Below, one piece after another: positions 1-9,301 of a stretch of 64,000 nucleotides of DNA. Below the pieces are notes generated by a model. It had not been told where the DNA came from and did no database searches. It was given only the letters and a program-made list of their open reading frames with translations. This stretch comes from Corallococcus sp. EGB (GTDB taxonomy: Bacteria; Myxococcota; Myxococcia; Myxococcales; Myxococcaceae). Position numbers and translations under genes: made by a program. Numbering within the stretch: the first letter of the stretch is position 1; every line of letters starts with the position of its first letter. The DNA lies in assembly GCF_019968905.1 (NCBI RefSeq), contig NZ_CP079946.1:7537356-7601355 (forward strand), written 5' to 3'.

Positions 1-1332
1 TCCACCACGGACATCTTCCAGAGCGTCCTGTCGCGCACCGCGCCCACCCAGTTCCTGGGCTACGAGGGCGAGGGCCACGAGGGCGAAGGCAGCGTCATCG
101 CGTTGGTACAGGACGGCGTGGAGGTGCCGCAGGTCTCCGCGGGCGCCACGGCGGAAGTCGTGCTGGACCGCACGCCCTTCTACGGTGAGTCCGGCGGCCA
201 GCTGGGTGACACGGGCCGCATCGTCGCTCACGGCGGAAAGACCGTCGTGGCGGTGAAGGATGCGCAGCGCCCGGTGCAGGGCCTCATCGTCCACAGCGTG
301 GAGGTGAAGGACGGCACGCTGAAGGTCGGCGACATGGTGCAGACGGCCGTGGACGTGGAGCGCCGCAAGGCCATCCGCGCGAACCACTCGGCCACGCACC
401 TGCTCCACAAGGCGCTCAAGCGCGTGCTCGGCGAGCACGTGAAGCAGGCGGGCTCCGTCGTCGCGCCGGACTTCCTGCGCTTCGACTTCTCGCACTTCTC
501 CCCCGCCACCCAGGAGCAGTTGGAGCAGGTGGAGGACCTGGTCAACACGTGGGTGCGTGACAACGCGGATGCCCTGACGCGGGTCATGAACCTGGACGAC
601 GCGAAGAAGTCCGGCGCCGTGGCCATGTTCGGTGAGAAGTACGGCGAGACCGTGCGCGTCGTCACCGTGCACCCGGAGTCCACGGAGCTCTGCGGCGGCA
701 CGCACGTGCGGCGCAGCGGCGACATCGGCCTGTTCAAGATCACCAGCGAGAGCGGCGTCGCGTCTGGCGTGCGCCGCATCGTGGCGGTGACGGGCGTGGG
801 CGCGCTCCAGTTCGTTCGCGAGCAGGAGCACGAGCTCAAGAAGGTCGCGGCGCTGTTGCGCACGAACCCGAAGGAGGTCGCCACCCGCGTCGAGGCCACC
901 CAGAAGCGCGTGAAGGAGCTGGAGCGCAAGGTGGAGGAGGTCGCGGTGAAGGCCCAGACGGCCTCGCAGAAGGACCTCCTGGACCAGGCGCGCGAGGTCA
1001 ACGGCATGAAGGTGCTGGCCACTCGCGTGGACCCGGCGGACGACAAGGTGTTCCGCGGCATGGCGGATCAGCTGCGCGATCGCATCGGCTCGGGCGTCAT
1101 CGCCATTGGCGGTGAGAAGGACGGCCGCGCGGTCATCCTCGTCGCGGCCACGAAGGACGTCGTCGCCAAGGGCATCAGCGCGGGCAACCTGGTGCGCGAG
1201 ATGGCCAAGGAAGTCGGCGGCAAGGGCGGCGGCAAGCCGGACATGGCGCAGGCCGGTGGCCCGGAAGCGGACAAGCTGCCCGTGGCGCTCGAGAAGCTCT
1301 ACGAGCTGGTGAAGGGCGCGAGCCCGGCGTGA
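1..1332 (+). CDS. alaS: Alanyl-tRNA synthetase, C-terminal part (5' end outside window)
   Basis: This is the distal part of alanyl-tRNA synthetase, the cytosolic enzyme that charges tRNA-Ala and hydrolyses mischarged Ser/Gly-tRNA-Ala. The reading frame is already open at base 1, and 443 codons precede the TGA; the class II catalytic core lies upstream of the window. Visible parts are the end of the barrel domain, the editing domain with its HSATH zinc-site motif (about bases 385-400) and the ELCGGTH Cys/His motif (about 690-710), a helical coiled-coil stretch (about 820-1000), and the C-Ala/DHHA1 domain with the Gly-rich GGKGGGKPDMAQAGG motif near 1220-1260. These motifs are diagnostic for AlaRS. 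The stop codon overlaps the GTG start of the next gene, so the downstream lipoprotein is probably translationally coupled. Confidence 0.97.
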   Translation, partial: STTDIFQSVLSRTAPTQFLGYEGEGHEGEGSVIALVQDGVEVPQVSAGATAEVVLDRTPFYGESGGQLGDTGRIVAHGGKTVVAVKDAQRPVQGLIVHSVEVKDGTLKVGDMVQTAVDVERRKAIRANHSATHLLHKALKRVLGEHVKQAGSVVAPDFLRFDFSHFSPATQEQLEQVEDLVNTWVRDNADALTRVMNLDDAKKSGAVAMFGEKYGETVRVVTVHPESTELCGGTHVRRSGDIGLFKITSESGVASGVRRIVAVTGVGALQFVREQEHELKKVAALLRTNPKEVATRVEATQKRVKELERKVEEVAVKAQTASQKDLLDQAREVNGMKVLATRVDPADDKVFRGMADQLRDRIGSGVIAIGGEKDGRAVILVAATKDVVAKGISAGNLVREMAKEVGGKGGGKPDMAQAGGPEADKLPVALEKLYELVKGASPA

Positions 1333-1994
1333 GTCCTCGCGTCTCCTCCCGTTCCCTGGCGTTCCTGACGGCGGCCCTCCTCCTGGGGGGCTGCACGAAG
1401 GAGACCTCCACGCCTGAAGGCGGCCCGGAGGCCGACGCGCGCACGCTCGAGAAGCTGCGCGCGGAGGCGGACCGGGTGAAGCAGGGTGGCGCGCCGGCCA
1501 GGCGTCCGGTGCCGCCGCCGGAGCCGGAGGAGTCGAAGCTGGCGGGCCTGGCCGCGGGCATGGGCGACCACGGCCCTCGCAAGCTGCGACTGCCCGAGCA
1601 CAACGACACCGTGCACGTGGACACGGTGGCGATGAAGGTGACGGGGTTGGAGGCGTCGCACTCTGTGAAGGGCGGCTCCAGCAAGGTGGGGCTGGGACTC
1701 ACGACGGAGGACCTGTTCCTGCGCGTGGAGTTGATCACCCAGAACGTGGGCGGGATGCCCGCGCCGCTGACGTTGGATGGCGCGAAGCTGACGGACGCGA
1801 AGGGGCAGACGTATCCGCTGGCGCGTGACGCGCAGGCGGTGGCCGGCACGAAGCCCCTGCCCTCCACCTGGGCGCCCGAACAGCGCACGGAAGTGGTGCT
1901 GTTCTTCGAGGTGCCGCCGGACGCCGTGCAAGACGATGGGCTGGCGCTCGTGGTGCGGGGCTCCGGCGGGGACGTGCGGATTCCCCTGCGATGA
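1329..1994 (+). CDS. Small putative lipoprotein of unknown function
   Basis: A 221-residue protein that starts at a GTG overlapping the alaS TGA by three bases. The N terminus has a hydrophobic signal segment ending in a lipobox (LLLGGC), so it is predicted to be secreted, acylated on Cys and anchored in a membrane. After a Pro/Glu-rich linker, residues from about 85 onward look like a beta-sandwich of the kind found in DUF4352-like lipoproteins (LRVELITQNVGGMP, then a conserved EVVLFFEVPPDA strand), but I do not recognise the family with certainty. Its stop overlaps the ATG of the PilZ-Hsp70 gene, so alaS, this gene and the next are arranged as one transcription unit. No enzymatic motif is visible. 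Function unknown; a structural or chaperone-like envelope role is only a guess. Confidence 0.85.
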   Translation: MSPRVSSRSLAFLTAALLLGGCTKETSTPEGGPEADARTLEKLRAEADRVKQGGAPARRPVPPPEPEESKLAGLAAGMGDHGPRKLRLPEHNDTVHVDTVAMKVTGLEASHSVKGGSSKVGLGLTTEDLFLRVELITQNVGGMPAPLTLDGAKLTDAKGQTYPLARDAQAVAGTKPLPSTWAPEQRTEVVLFFEVPPDAVQDDGLALVVRGSGGDVRIPLR

Positions 1995-4900
1995 CCGGGC
2001 CGGCCCCCAAGCTCCTCCCCCTCCGCATCCGACTCCCGTACGCGGGCGAGGAGGAGTTCATCGAGCGGTATGGCTCGAACGTGGGGCGAGGTGGCGTGTT
2101 CGTGGCCACGCGCGCCCCCAAGCCCGAGGGCACGGGCCTGGCGTTCGAGTTCGTCCTCACGGACGGCACGCGGCTGCTGCGCGGTGAAGGCGTGGTGCTG
2201 AAGGCACAGCCGGACGCCGGGCGCACCGGGATGACGGTGCGGTTCACCAAGCTGGATGCGGCGAGCAAGGCGCTCATTGATCGCATCGTCGCGCGGCGGA
2301 GCGGGACGGAGGCGGCGGCAGCTTCGCCTGCCGCGCCCCGGACGGAGGCGGCTCCGCTGCCGCCAGGGCTGGTGCGACGGACGCCGGCTGTGAATCCGGT
2401 GCGGCCTGCCGCTCGCGCGGAGACGGTGTCGGCACCGCCAGAGCCTCCGGCGAAGACTCCCGTCGAGGAACCGCGGCCGCGGGCCGCGGCGCCGAAAGCG
2501 TCCATGACGTTGCCGGCCGTGCAGGCGCCCATCGCCGTCGAGCCTCCGCCCGACCTGGCGGAACCGGACGAGCCGGTGTCGCTGTTTCCGGATCATGCGG
2601 CCGACGAAGAGGAAGCGCTCGCGCCCCTTCCGGAAGTGGGCTTCCCGCCGAGGTCCCGGAAGCGTCCAGCGGGCATCGATGCGCAGCGGGCGACCCAGGA
2701 GATGTTCACGGTCCAGCCGACGGCGCCTGCGTCCAGCGGCGTTCCGGCCGAGGAACGGACTCCTGCGACATCCGGCACCTTCGCGGCGGTGACGCAGTCC
2801 CCGGTCGAGGCCCGGTGGACGTCCGAGCCTCCCTCGGAGCCGACGCCAGGGGATGCGGTCGAGACGGGGACGGACGCGCAGCCCGATCCGGCGGCATCCG
2901 CGGAAACGTCGACCTGGGATGCGACCGCCACCGCTACCGCGAACACATCGCAAGAGCCGCTCAGCGACACGTGGCCCGCGAACCAGGCGACGACTGAATC
3001 CACGGAGCCGACCGCCAGCACCGAGTACGCAGCGCCAGAGCCGGGCCGCGATGCTTGGACCGCGGGCGAAGCGGAAACGGCCGCCACGGAGACGACTGCC
3101 AGTCCCGCGATTGCAGAAACGGAAGCGTTCTCTGATCCGTGGACTGTGGATCGCGAGGACGCGATTTCGACGGAGACGACTGCCAGTCCCGCGAACGCGG
3201 GAACAGAAGCGTTCAGCGCTCCGTGGACTTCAGACCAGGCGGAAGCAGCGGACTGGAGTTCGACTTCGTCCGTAGAGTCGGGTGCCCCGGCGAATTCGTT
3301 CTCCGATGCAGAAGCCCCTGCATGGGAAGCCAATCCGAGCACGGTGGACTCGCCTGCCGCCGCATCGGATTGGGTGGAGGCGGGGGCCTCTGGCTCGCTC
3401 GACAGTGATGAGCCATCCGCGCCCCACTTCACGCCCTCGTCGGTGGAGGCATTTGATCCGAATGCCGTGCTCGGAGACGCGCACACACCCGAGCATTCCG
3501 AATGGAGCCCTGAATCCGTCACGGATCCGGCAGCTGCCGCAGCCTCCGAGACTGAATCTGCCCGCGTCGAAGCGACTGCCGTCTCTTCCGAGACGCAGAC
3601 GGACTCCGACCAGTCATTCGACTTCGACGTCGACCTCAGCATGGAGGCGGATGAGGAGCCCGCTCCCGCCGAGCCAGCTCCCTCGTTCGCGACGGACACG
3701 CATGTGCCGGACGCAACGCTTCCTCCGGGAGAACACAGCGCCTGGGCTGTGTCGGACTCGGACGTGGAGGAAGTCGCTCCCGCGGCCACGCCTCCGCCCT
3801 TCGAGGGCTCGGCAGAAGAGACTTCTCCGCCTGAAGAGGACTCCACGTGGGCTGTGTCGGACTCCGACGTGGAGGATGCCGGCACCGAAGCAGCGCTTCC
3901 TCCAGCGGAGCACTTCGCGACAGCTCCGGCCTTCGACGTTGTCGAGGACTCCACCAGCGAGACACTCCCTGCGGAAGCGCGCAATGCATGGGAAGAGTCG
4001 GGCTCCGAAACCGAGGGAGCCGCCCCCCAAGCAGCGTTCCCTCCGGCGGAGTCCTCTCCTCTCGTGGAGAACGCCTCGGCAGCCGCGGCCCCTGACGTCG
4101 CAGCGGACATCACCGAGGCGACGCTACAGCCGGTGGAGTTCCGGTCAGCAGACGATTCGGGCGCTGGCGCAGGGGAAGGAGACACGCAGGCCGCACTTCC
4201 CGAGTCAGCCTCAACGATGAGTCAGCGGGAAGCCGACCGCCTTCGTGCGTGGGGCATTGATCCGAATGCACTTCCGCACGCCTTCAGCACGGACTCTTCC
4301 GAGGACGTGGATCCGTTCAGCGCGGCGCTTGAACAGGCTGTCGAAACCACGGTTCCGGCAGCGCGCGAGACCGCCTCGCCTGCACGTATCGAGGAGCCGA
4401 GCGCTGAGCCTGTGCTCGATACACCAGCCGTCGCGACGTCCGCGGATGTCCACACGACGGCACCTGAGCCGCAACCCACCCCTGGAGCTCCGCAGGAAGA
4501 GGACGACGCGTCGACAGTCGTCGTGGTCGACCTGCCCGAGGAGGACGCGTGGACGGCGCTCGTCGGCACTTCTGCACCGCCTCCGTCCGACAACACGATT
4601 GCATCCGAAGCAGCTCCGTCGAACCCGTTCGCAACGGAGGACGCTTCGTCGGAGCCGGTCCGCGCAGCAGGGCATGACGAAGCCCTCGCCTCGGTCCTGA
4701 AGGCGGAGGCCGCTGCCCCTCCCGCCTCCACGGATACGGTTGCGACCGAAGCGGTCACTTCCGTCACGAGCACCGCGTCCGCAGTGAGCGCGGAACCCGT
4801 TCAGGAAGCGCAGGCGATCACCGAAGAGGCTTCGTCCTCGCCTGCTGTCTCCACAGCGGACACGGCGGCTGCGCTCGTCCCGGCTTCCGACGCGGCCCCC

Positions 4901-7126
4901 TTCGTCAAGGATGCTTCCGGCTCGGCTCGACACGAGGGGGAACCCGCGTCCCTGGGGACGACGCCCTTCCACGTACAAGTCGGCAGCTCCATCCCGCCTG
5001 CCACCGCTCCGTCATCGCTCCAGGGTGATGCCTCCCACTCCGCCACGGCAGAGGCTTCGCGCCCCCTTGAAGCGACAGCGCCAACCCGCACCGCCTCCGA
5101 GCAACTCCGCGCTCAAGCATCCGACGCAATGGCGGCCTCGCTCACCAGCGAAGCGCCAGCGCCAACCCGCGCGGCCTCCGAGCAACATCCCGCTCAAGCA
5201 TCCGACGCAGTGTCGGCCTCGCTCACCAGCGAAGCGCCGGCACCAACCCGCACGGCCTCGGAGCAACTGCCCCCTCTGGCCTCCGTCGCGCCGGAGGCAT
5301 CGCGCCCCCACGACGCCGCGACTCCGTCCAGCACGCAGACCTCCGCCGCGGCGGAGTCCCCGCGCGCCCACGACGCCACCGCGCCAGGTCCCACTGCCAC
5401 GGCACAAACCGCGTCCCAGTCCACACGCGCCGACGAGGCCCCTCCACCGTCTTCTCCTGACACGCAGGGCAGCGCCGCCACCACGCGCAGCCGTCGCCGC
5501 ACGCGCCTGGACCTCGCTCCCGTCGTGCCCGTCACCGCTTCCTCGGCGGCGGAGGTCGTGCTCGGCATCGACGTGGGCACCTCGCACGCTCGCGTCGCCG
5601 CGTTCATCGATGGCGTCGCCACGCACATCCCCATCCCGGGCACCGACGGACCGGGCCTCCCCTCCGTCATCGCGGTGAACGCCTCCGGCGAGTTCCTCGT
5701 CGGCACCGCCGCCCTCCTCGAAGCCGCGCGCGCTCCCCGCCGCGCCGTCATCGGCCTCAAGCGCCTGCTGGGCGTGCGCGCCCGCTCCCCGAACCTGCGC
5801 TGGCTCTCACCGCAGCTCCCCTTCCCCGTCGCGACCGACCTCCATGGCGACGCGGGCGTGGAGCTCGATGGCCGCCTCGTCGCGCCCACCCTCCTCACCG
5901 CCATGCTGCTGCGCGAGCTGCACCAGGCAGCCACCACGCACCTGGGCCGCAAGGTGACGCGCGCCGTCCTCTGCGCGCCCTCGCACTTCACGGAACGCCA
6001 GCGCGCCGCCCTGCGCGAAGCCGCCACCATGGCCGGCCTGGACGTGCCCCGCGTCCTCACCAACAGCGCCGCCGCGGCGCTCGCGTACGCACACGGCCGG
6101 GGCCTCGCGCGCAAGCGCGTCCTCGTCGTGGACCTGGGCGGCGGCGGCCTGGAGGTCTGCGTCGTGCAGGTCACCGGCGATGACCTGGAGGTCGTCACCA
6201 CCGGCGGCGACCCCACCCTGGGCGGCATGGACTTCGACAGCCGCATCGCCGAGGCGCTCGTCAGCGACGCCTCGGAACAGGGCCATCCCCGCCCCGAACA
6301 CCCGCTCGACTGGGGCCCCCTGCGCACCCTCGCCCAGTCCACCAAGGAGTCCCTCTCCACCCGGAACACCGTGGACGTCACGCTGCCCACGGGCCCCGGC
6401 CCCACGCTCGACCGCGAGCGCGTGGAGGCCCTCACCGCCGACCTCGCCCAGCGCGTCGTCTCCGTCACCCGCGAGGTGCTGGAGTCCAACGCCCTGTCCC
6501 CTCAAGGCCTGGACGCCGTGCTCCTCGTGGGCGGCCAGTCCCGAGCCCCCCTCGTGCGCCGCCGCCTGGAGGAGAGCCTGGGCGTCCCCGTGCGCGAGGA
6601 CGACGTGGACGCGCGCACCGCGGTCGTGCGCGGCGCCGCGCTGCTCGGCCACGCTCTGCTGTTGTCGGAGACCGGCAAGCCCGCCGCCAGCGTGTCGGAG
6701 GTCCTCACCGCGCCCATCGGGGTCGCCGAGGACGCCGGCACCTTCCGCCGCGTGCTGGAGCGCAACACGCGCCTGCCCACCGCCAAGACGCTGGTCATCC
6801 CCGTCACCGCCCCCGGCCCGCTGGCGCTCGCGTTCTTCCAGGGCACCGCCGCCACCGCCGTGGAGAACGAATGGCTCGGCGCCCTCACCCTCACCGTGGA
6901 GCGCCCCGGCGAGGTGGAGGTGCACCTGGAGCTGACCACCGACGGCGCCCTCTCCTTCAGCGCCACCCTGCCCGGCGCGAAGCGGCAGCCCGTGACGCTC
7001 GCGACGGAGGACCTGGATGACGCCTCCCGCGACGCGCTCATCGCCCGCTCGCCCTTCCACACCGAGCCGGAAGCGCGGCCGGGCGGCCTGCTTTCCGGTT
7101 TGAAGAAGCTCTTCGGGCGGCGCTGA
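1991..7126 (+). CDS. Giant PilZ / disordered linker / Hsp70-like fusion protein
   Basis: A 1711-residue protein with three visible parts. Residues 1-95 resemble the myxobacterial PilZ family (TIGR02266-like). The usual D/NxSxxG signature is degenerate (SNVGRGG) and no clear RxxxR is seen, so c-di-GMP binding is doubtful. Residues about 100-1180 are a low-complexity Ala/Pro/Glu/Ser/Thr linker with internal repeats, presumably disordered. Residues about 1189-1600 form a DnaK/Hsp70-type nucleotide-binding domain: phosphate-1 motif GIDVGTSHARVA near 1191, phosphate-2 VVDLGGGGLEV near 1376, and adenosine motif LLVGGQSRAPLVRR near 1511. A shortened substrate-binding-like region and a basic tail (GLKKLFGRR) follow. 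No signal peptide or membrane segment is visible, so it is probably cytosolic. The ATG overlaps the stop of the upstream lipoprotein. Actin/Hsp70-fold ATPase activity is inferred from the motifs; the client is unknown. Confidence 0.93.
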   Translation: MTGPAPKLLPLRIRLPYAGEEEFIERYGSNVGRGGVFVATRAPKPEGTGLAFEFVLTDGTRLLRGEGVVLKAQPDAGRTGMTVRFTKLDAASKALIDRIVARRSGTEAAAASPAAPRTEAAPLPPGLVRRTPAVNPVRPAARAETVSAPPEPPAKTPVEEPRPRAAAPKASMTLPAVQAPIAVEPPPDLAEPDEPVSLFPDHAADEEEALAPLPEVGFPPRSRKRPAGIDAQRATQEMFTVQPTAPASSGVPAEERTPATSGTFAAVTQSPVEARWTSEPPSEPTPGDAVETGTDAQPDPAASAETSTWDATATATANTSQEPLSDTWPANQATTESTEPTASTEYAAPEPGRDAWTAGEAETAATETTASPAIAETEAFSDPWTVDREDAISTETTASPANAGTEAFSAPWTSDQAEAADWSSTSSVESGAPANSFSDAEAPAWEANPSTVDSPAAASDWVEAGASGSLDSDEPSAPHFTPSSVEAFDPNAVLGDAHTPEHSEWSPESVTDPAAAAASETESARVEATAVSSETQTDSDQSFDFDVDLSMEADEEPAPAEPAPSFATDTHVPDATLPPGEHSAWAVSDSDVEEVAPAATPPPFEGSAEETSPPEEDSTWAVSDSDVEDAGTEAALPPAEHFATAPAFDVVEDSTSETLPAEARNAWEESGSETEGAAPQAAFPPAESSPLVENASAAAAPDVAADITEATLQPVEFRSADDSGAGAGEGDTQAALPESASTMSQREADRLRAWGIDPNALPHAFSTDSSEDVDPFSAALEQAVETTVPAARETASPARIEEPSAEPVLDTPAVATSADVHTTAPEPQPTPGAPQEEDDASTVVVVDLPEEDAWTALVGTSAPPPSDNTIASEAAPSNPFATEDASSEPVRAAGHDEALASVLKAEAAAPPASTDTVATEAVTSVTSTASAVSAEPVQEAQAITEEASSSPAVSTADTAAALVPASDAAPFVKDASGSARHEGEPASLGTTPFHVQVGSSIPPATAPSSLQGDASHSATAEASRPLEATAPTRTASEQLRAQASDAMAASLTSEAPAPTRAASEQHPAQASDAVSASLTSEAPAPTRTASEQLPPLASVAPEASRPHDAATPSSTQTSAAAESPRAHDATAPGPTATAQTASQSTRADEAPPPSSPDTQGSAATTRSRRRTRLDLAPVVPVTASSAAEVVLGIDVGTSHARVAAFIDGVATHIPIPGTDGPGLPSVIAVNASGEFLVGTAALLEAARAPRRAVIGLKRLLGVRARSPNLRWLSPQLPFPVATDLHGDAGVELDGRLVAPTLLTAMLLRELHQAATTHLGRKVTRAVLCAPSHFTERQRAALREAATMAGLDVPRVLTNSAAAALAYAHGRGLARKRVLVVDLGGGGLEVCVVQVTGDDLEVVTTGGDPTLGGMDFDSRIAEALVSDASEQGHPRPEHPLDWGPLRTLAQSTKESLSTRNTVDVTLPTGPGPTLDRERVEALTADLAQRVVSVTREVLESNALSPQGLDAVLLVGGQSRAPLVRRRLEESLGVPVREDDVDARTAVVRGAALLGHALLLSETGKPAASVSEVLTAPIGVAEDAGTFRRVLERNTRLPTAKTLVIPVTAPGPLALAFFQGTAATAVENEWLGALTLTVERPGEVEVHLELTTDGALSFSATLPGAKRQPVTLATEDLDDASRDALIARSPFHTEPEARPGGLLSGLKKLFGRR
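3087..3254 (+). repeat. Two tandem 84-nt units in the PilZ-Hsp70 linker
   Basis: Two copies of an 84-nt (28-codon) unit, starting near 3087 and 3171, encode TETTASPA-x-A-x-TEAFS-x-PWT-type segments. The spacing is a multiple of three, so the frame is kept. Related but more diverged Trp-containing units (AWAVSDSDVEE, TWAVSDSDVED) follow near 3745-3880. Confidence 0.7.
5078..5275 (+). repeat. 81-nt tandem repeat, about 2.4 copies, in the linker
   Basis: Near-identical 81-nt (27-codon) units begin at 5078, 5159 and 5240, and the third is partial. Each encodes APTR-x-ASEQ-x-x-x-QASDA-type residues. The identity is higher than in the surrounding linker, which suggests a recent in-frame expansion just before the Hsp70 domain. 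Confidence 0.8.
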
Positions 7127-7230
7127 GGCCCTCGGCCCCCTGGCTCCACTCCCCGGGCAGGTGCGCCATCCGGCCTCACAGGCCCAGCTTCCACTCCAGG
7201 TCCCGCACTTCCCTCAGGAGGAACCTGGAC

Positions 7231-7854
7231 ATGCGAATGACTTCGACGATGGCAGGAGTGGCGTTGGCCGGCGTCTGCGTGGCCGGCCCCGCGCTCGCGG
7301 TGGACGCGACGGAGGTGACGCGCAGTATCACCAGGAAGAACGAAGACACCGCGCCCGGCGTGGACGTGGGCGTGGGCTTCGGCGGCTACACCGGCAAGCT
7401 GGGCAATGAAACGGGCGTGGGCGCGCTGTTCAACGTCACCGCCAACGCCCAGCCCTGGGAGTACATCGGCGTGGAGTTCGGCTACGAAGGCCAGAGCATC
7501 CCCATCGATGACGCCCGCGTCCGCGGCGGCAACAACATCTGGCGCAACAACGGCACGGGCCTGGCCAAGATAGGCCCCTTCATCGACCACAAGTGGCACC
7601 CGTTCGTGGGCGCGGGCTTCGGCCTGAGCTACCTGCACGCGTCCTCGGGCTCACGGCCCGTCTACGGCAATGACTGGCAGGTGGAGTGGCCGCTGGCCGC
7701 GGGCATCGAATACCGCCTGGGCCACCTGGCCGCCGGCGTGCGCGCCACCTACCGCTTCGTCGGTGGCGAGGACCTGACCACCATCCCCGGCACCAACGAC
7801 GAGGCCAAGGGCAGCCTCTTCAACGGCAACCTCACCGTGGGCGGCCGCTTCTAG
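7231..7854 (+). CDS. Secreted outer-membrane beta-barrel protein
   Basis: A 207-residue protein whose ATG follows a clear AGGAGGAA ribosome site at 7217-7224. Residues 1-24 are a Sec signal peptide ending near ALA-VDA. The mature part alternates polar and hydrophobic residues in repeated beta-strand segments (GVDVGVGFGGY, EYIGVEFGYEGQ, HPFVGAGFGLSYL, LAAGIEYRLGHLAAGVRATYRF) and ends in a terminal aromatic signature (LTVGGRF). This matches the general OmpA/OprF-like or porin-like eight-stranded barrel pattern. Its likely place is the outer membrane; transport or structural role unknown. It stands alone, with the glutathione synthesis gene converging from the other side across a strong hairpin. 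Confidence 0.88.
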   Translation: MRMTSTMAGVALAGVCVAGPALAVDATEVTRSITRKNEDTAPGVDVGVGFGGYTGKLGNETGVGALFNVTANAQPWEYIGVEFGYEGQSIPIDDARVRGGNNIWRNNGTGLAKIGPFIDHKWHPFVGAGFGLSYLHASSGSRPVYGNDWQVEWPLAAGIEYRLGHLAAGVRATYRFVGGEDLTTIPGTNDEAKGSLFNGNLTVGGRF

Positions 7855-7861
7855 CCAGCCT

Positions 7862-7896
7862 CGCGTCCGCGGGACATCACGCCCCCCGCGGACGCG
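7862..7896. terminator. Bidirectional terminator between convergent genes
   Basis: A perfect 12-bp GC-rich inverted repeat (7862-7873 with 7885-7896, 11-nt loop) sits between the stop codons of the barrel protein and gshA, which converge here. There is no U-run, but the position and stem strength suit termination for both strands. Confidence 0.7.
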
Positions 7897-7904
7897 TCAG
7901 GGCC

Positions 7905-9242
7905 TCACAGCTCGAAGCGCGTCATCAGCACTTCCGGACGCGGATCCTCCCTCCACGCGTCCAGCACCGCCTGCGCCGGGGACCTGCCCGAAGCGGCCAC
8001 CGCCTCCAGCGGCGCGAGCAGCGGCGCGTCCTCGGGGTCCAGGCGCTGCAGGCCCCGCTTCGCGATGGCCACCATCTCCCCAGCCAGCCGGTGCAGCTCG
8101 TGCGGCCCCAGCTTCCCGGCCAGCCCCTCGCGGCGCGCGGTGTCGTGGAACGACAGGTGCTCCGTGAAGGTGAGCCGGGGCAACAGCAGCTCCGCCTCCT
8201 TCAGCGCCTGAGCGTCGTAGAGGATGCCGCGCCAGAGCGCCCCCAGGGCCCCCGTCATCGCCGCGCTGGCACAGTCCGCGCCGCGCACCTCCAGCACCTT
8301 CTTGAGCCGCACCTCGGGGAAGAGCGTGGACAGGTGGTCCGTCCAGTCGCCCATGTCCGCGGGCTGGCCCTCGTAGCCCTCCTTCAGGAGCTGACGGAAG
8401 GTGAGCTTCGGGTGGCGGTACTCGCCCTGTCGGCGCAGGAAGAGCAGCGGCGCGTCCAGCGCCCAGTCCACATAGGCCTGATAGGAGAACGACCCGTCGA
8501 ACCACGACGGCAGGTAGCCGCACCGCGTGGGGTCCACCTCTTCCCAGACACGGCTGCGGTAGGACATGTAGCCGGACGGCTTGCCCTCCAGGAGCGGGCT
8601 GTTGGCGTACAGCGCCACCAGCAGCGGCGACAGGCGCGCCACCGTCACCGTCTTGCGCACGCAGTCCGCCTCGTCCGCCCAGTCCAGCGACACCTGCCCG
8701 GTGGACGTCATCAGCATCATGTTCAGCGCCAGCCGGCCGCGCTCCGGCAGCGTGCGGCGCATCACCTGGTAGCGCGTCTTGGGCATCCAGGGCATGTCGC
8801 CCGTCGTGCCCACCGGCCGGTAGCCCAGCGCCACCAGCCGCAGGCCCAGGCTGGACGCCGCCGCCTTCGTCTCCTTCAGGTGCCCCAGGTTCTCCTGGTG
8901 CGCCTCCCGCGCCGTGCGGAACGGGCTGCCGGACAGCTCGAACTGGCCCCCCGGCTCCAGGGAGATGGCCGCCATGCCACGCTGCAGCGCGATGACCGGC
9001 GACTCGGGCGTCTCCCGGAACGGCGAGTAGCCCCCGGGGGCGATGCGCTCCAGGAGCGCCCCCACCCCGTTCGGTCCCTCGTAGGGCACGGGTTGGGCGG
9101 ACCCCACGGGGTAGATGAACTTCTCGTGCTCCAGCCCGAGCCGGTGCTCGGTCCGGGGCTTCTCCGCCTTGCGAAGCTCTTCCACCAGGGGAGCGGCGGA
9201 AGTGAGGGGCTCGGAGGCCACGCGCTTGAGGTCGAGGGACAT
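7905..9242 (-). CDS. gshA: Glutamate-cysteine ligase (plant/proteobacterial type)
   Basis: A 445-residue enzyme of the GCS2/type 3 glutamate-cysteine ligase family, which joins L-Glu and L-Cys in the first, ATP-dependent step of glutathione synthesis in the cytosol. The family pattern is clear: RLGLEHEKF near residue 35, GVGALLERIA, then ISLEPGGQFELSGSP near 95-108, GYRPVGTTGDMPWMPKTRY, and a central MNMMLMTSTGQVS-type motif (here NMMLMTSTGQVSLDWADE). The length fits the family (about 430-460). The ATG at 9242 was chosen because it is the first start and lies close to the divergent promoter region. A glutathione synthetase gene is not adjacent. The main alternative is EgtA (ergothioneine pathway), which shares the fold, but the GCS signature regions match GshA better. 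Confidence 0.9.
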   Translation of the reverse strand: MSLDLKRVASEPLTSAAPLVEELRKAEKPRTEHRLGLEHEKFIYPVGSAQPVPYEGPNGVGALLERIAPGGYSPFRETPESPVIALQRGMAAISLEPGGQFELSGSPFRTAREAHQENLGHLKETKAAASSLGLRLVALGYRPVGTTGDMPWMPKTRYQVMRRTLPERGRLALNMMLMTSTGQVSLDWADEADCVRKTVTVARLSPLLVALYANSPLLEGKPSGYMSYRSRVWEEVDPTRCGYLPSWFDGSFSYQAYVDWALDAPLLFLRRQGEYRHPKLTFRQLLKEGYEGQPADMGDWTDHLSTLFPEVRLKKVLEVRGADCASAAMTGALGALWRGILYDAQALKEAELLLPRLTFTEHLSFHDTARREGLAGKLGPHELHRLAGEMVAIAKRGLQRLDPEDAPLLAPLEAVAASGRSPAQAVLDAWREDPRPEVLMTRFEL

Positions 9243-9301
9243 GAGGGCGCCCTATATAACGGGGCCCGGTGACCTTGCCCTCATTTGAGCACCCCGAATC
9301 C

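Noticed and set aside
2593-4185. Ser/Ala-rich minus-strand frame within the PilZ-Hsp70 linker
   Set aside because: It is a shadow of the low-complexity linker; no start site, domain or conservation is visible.
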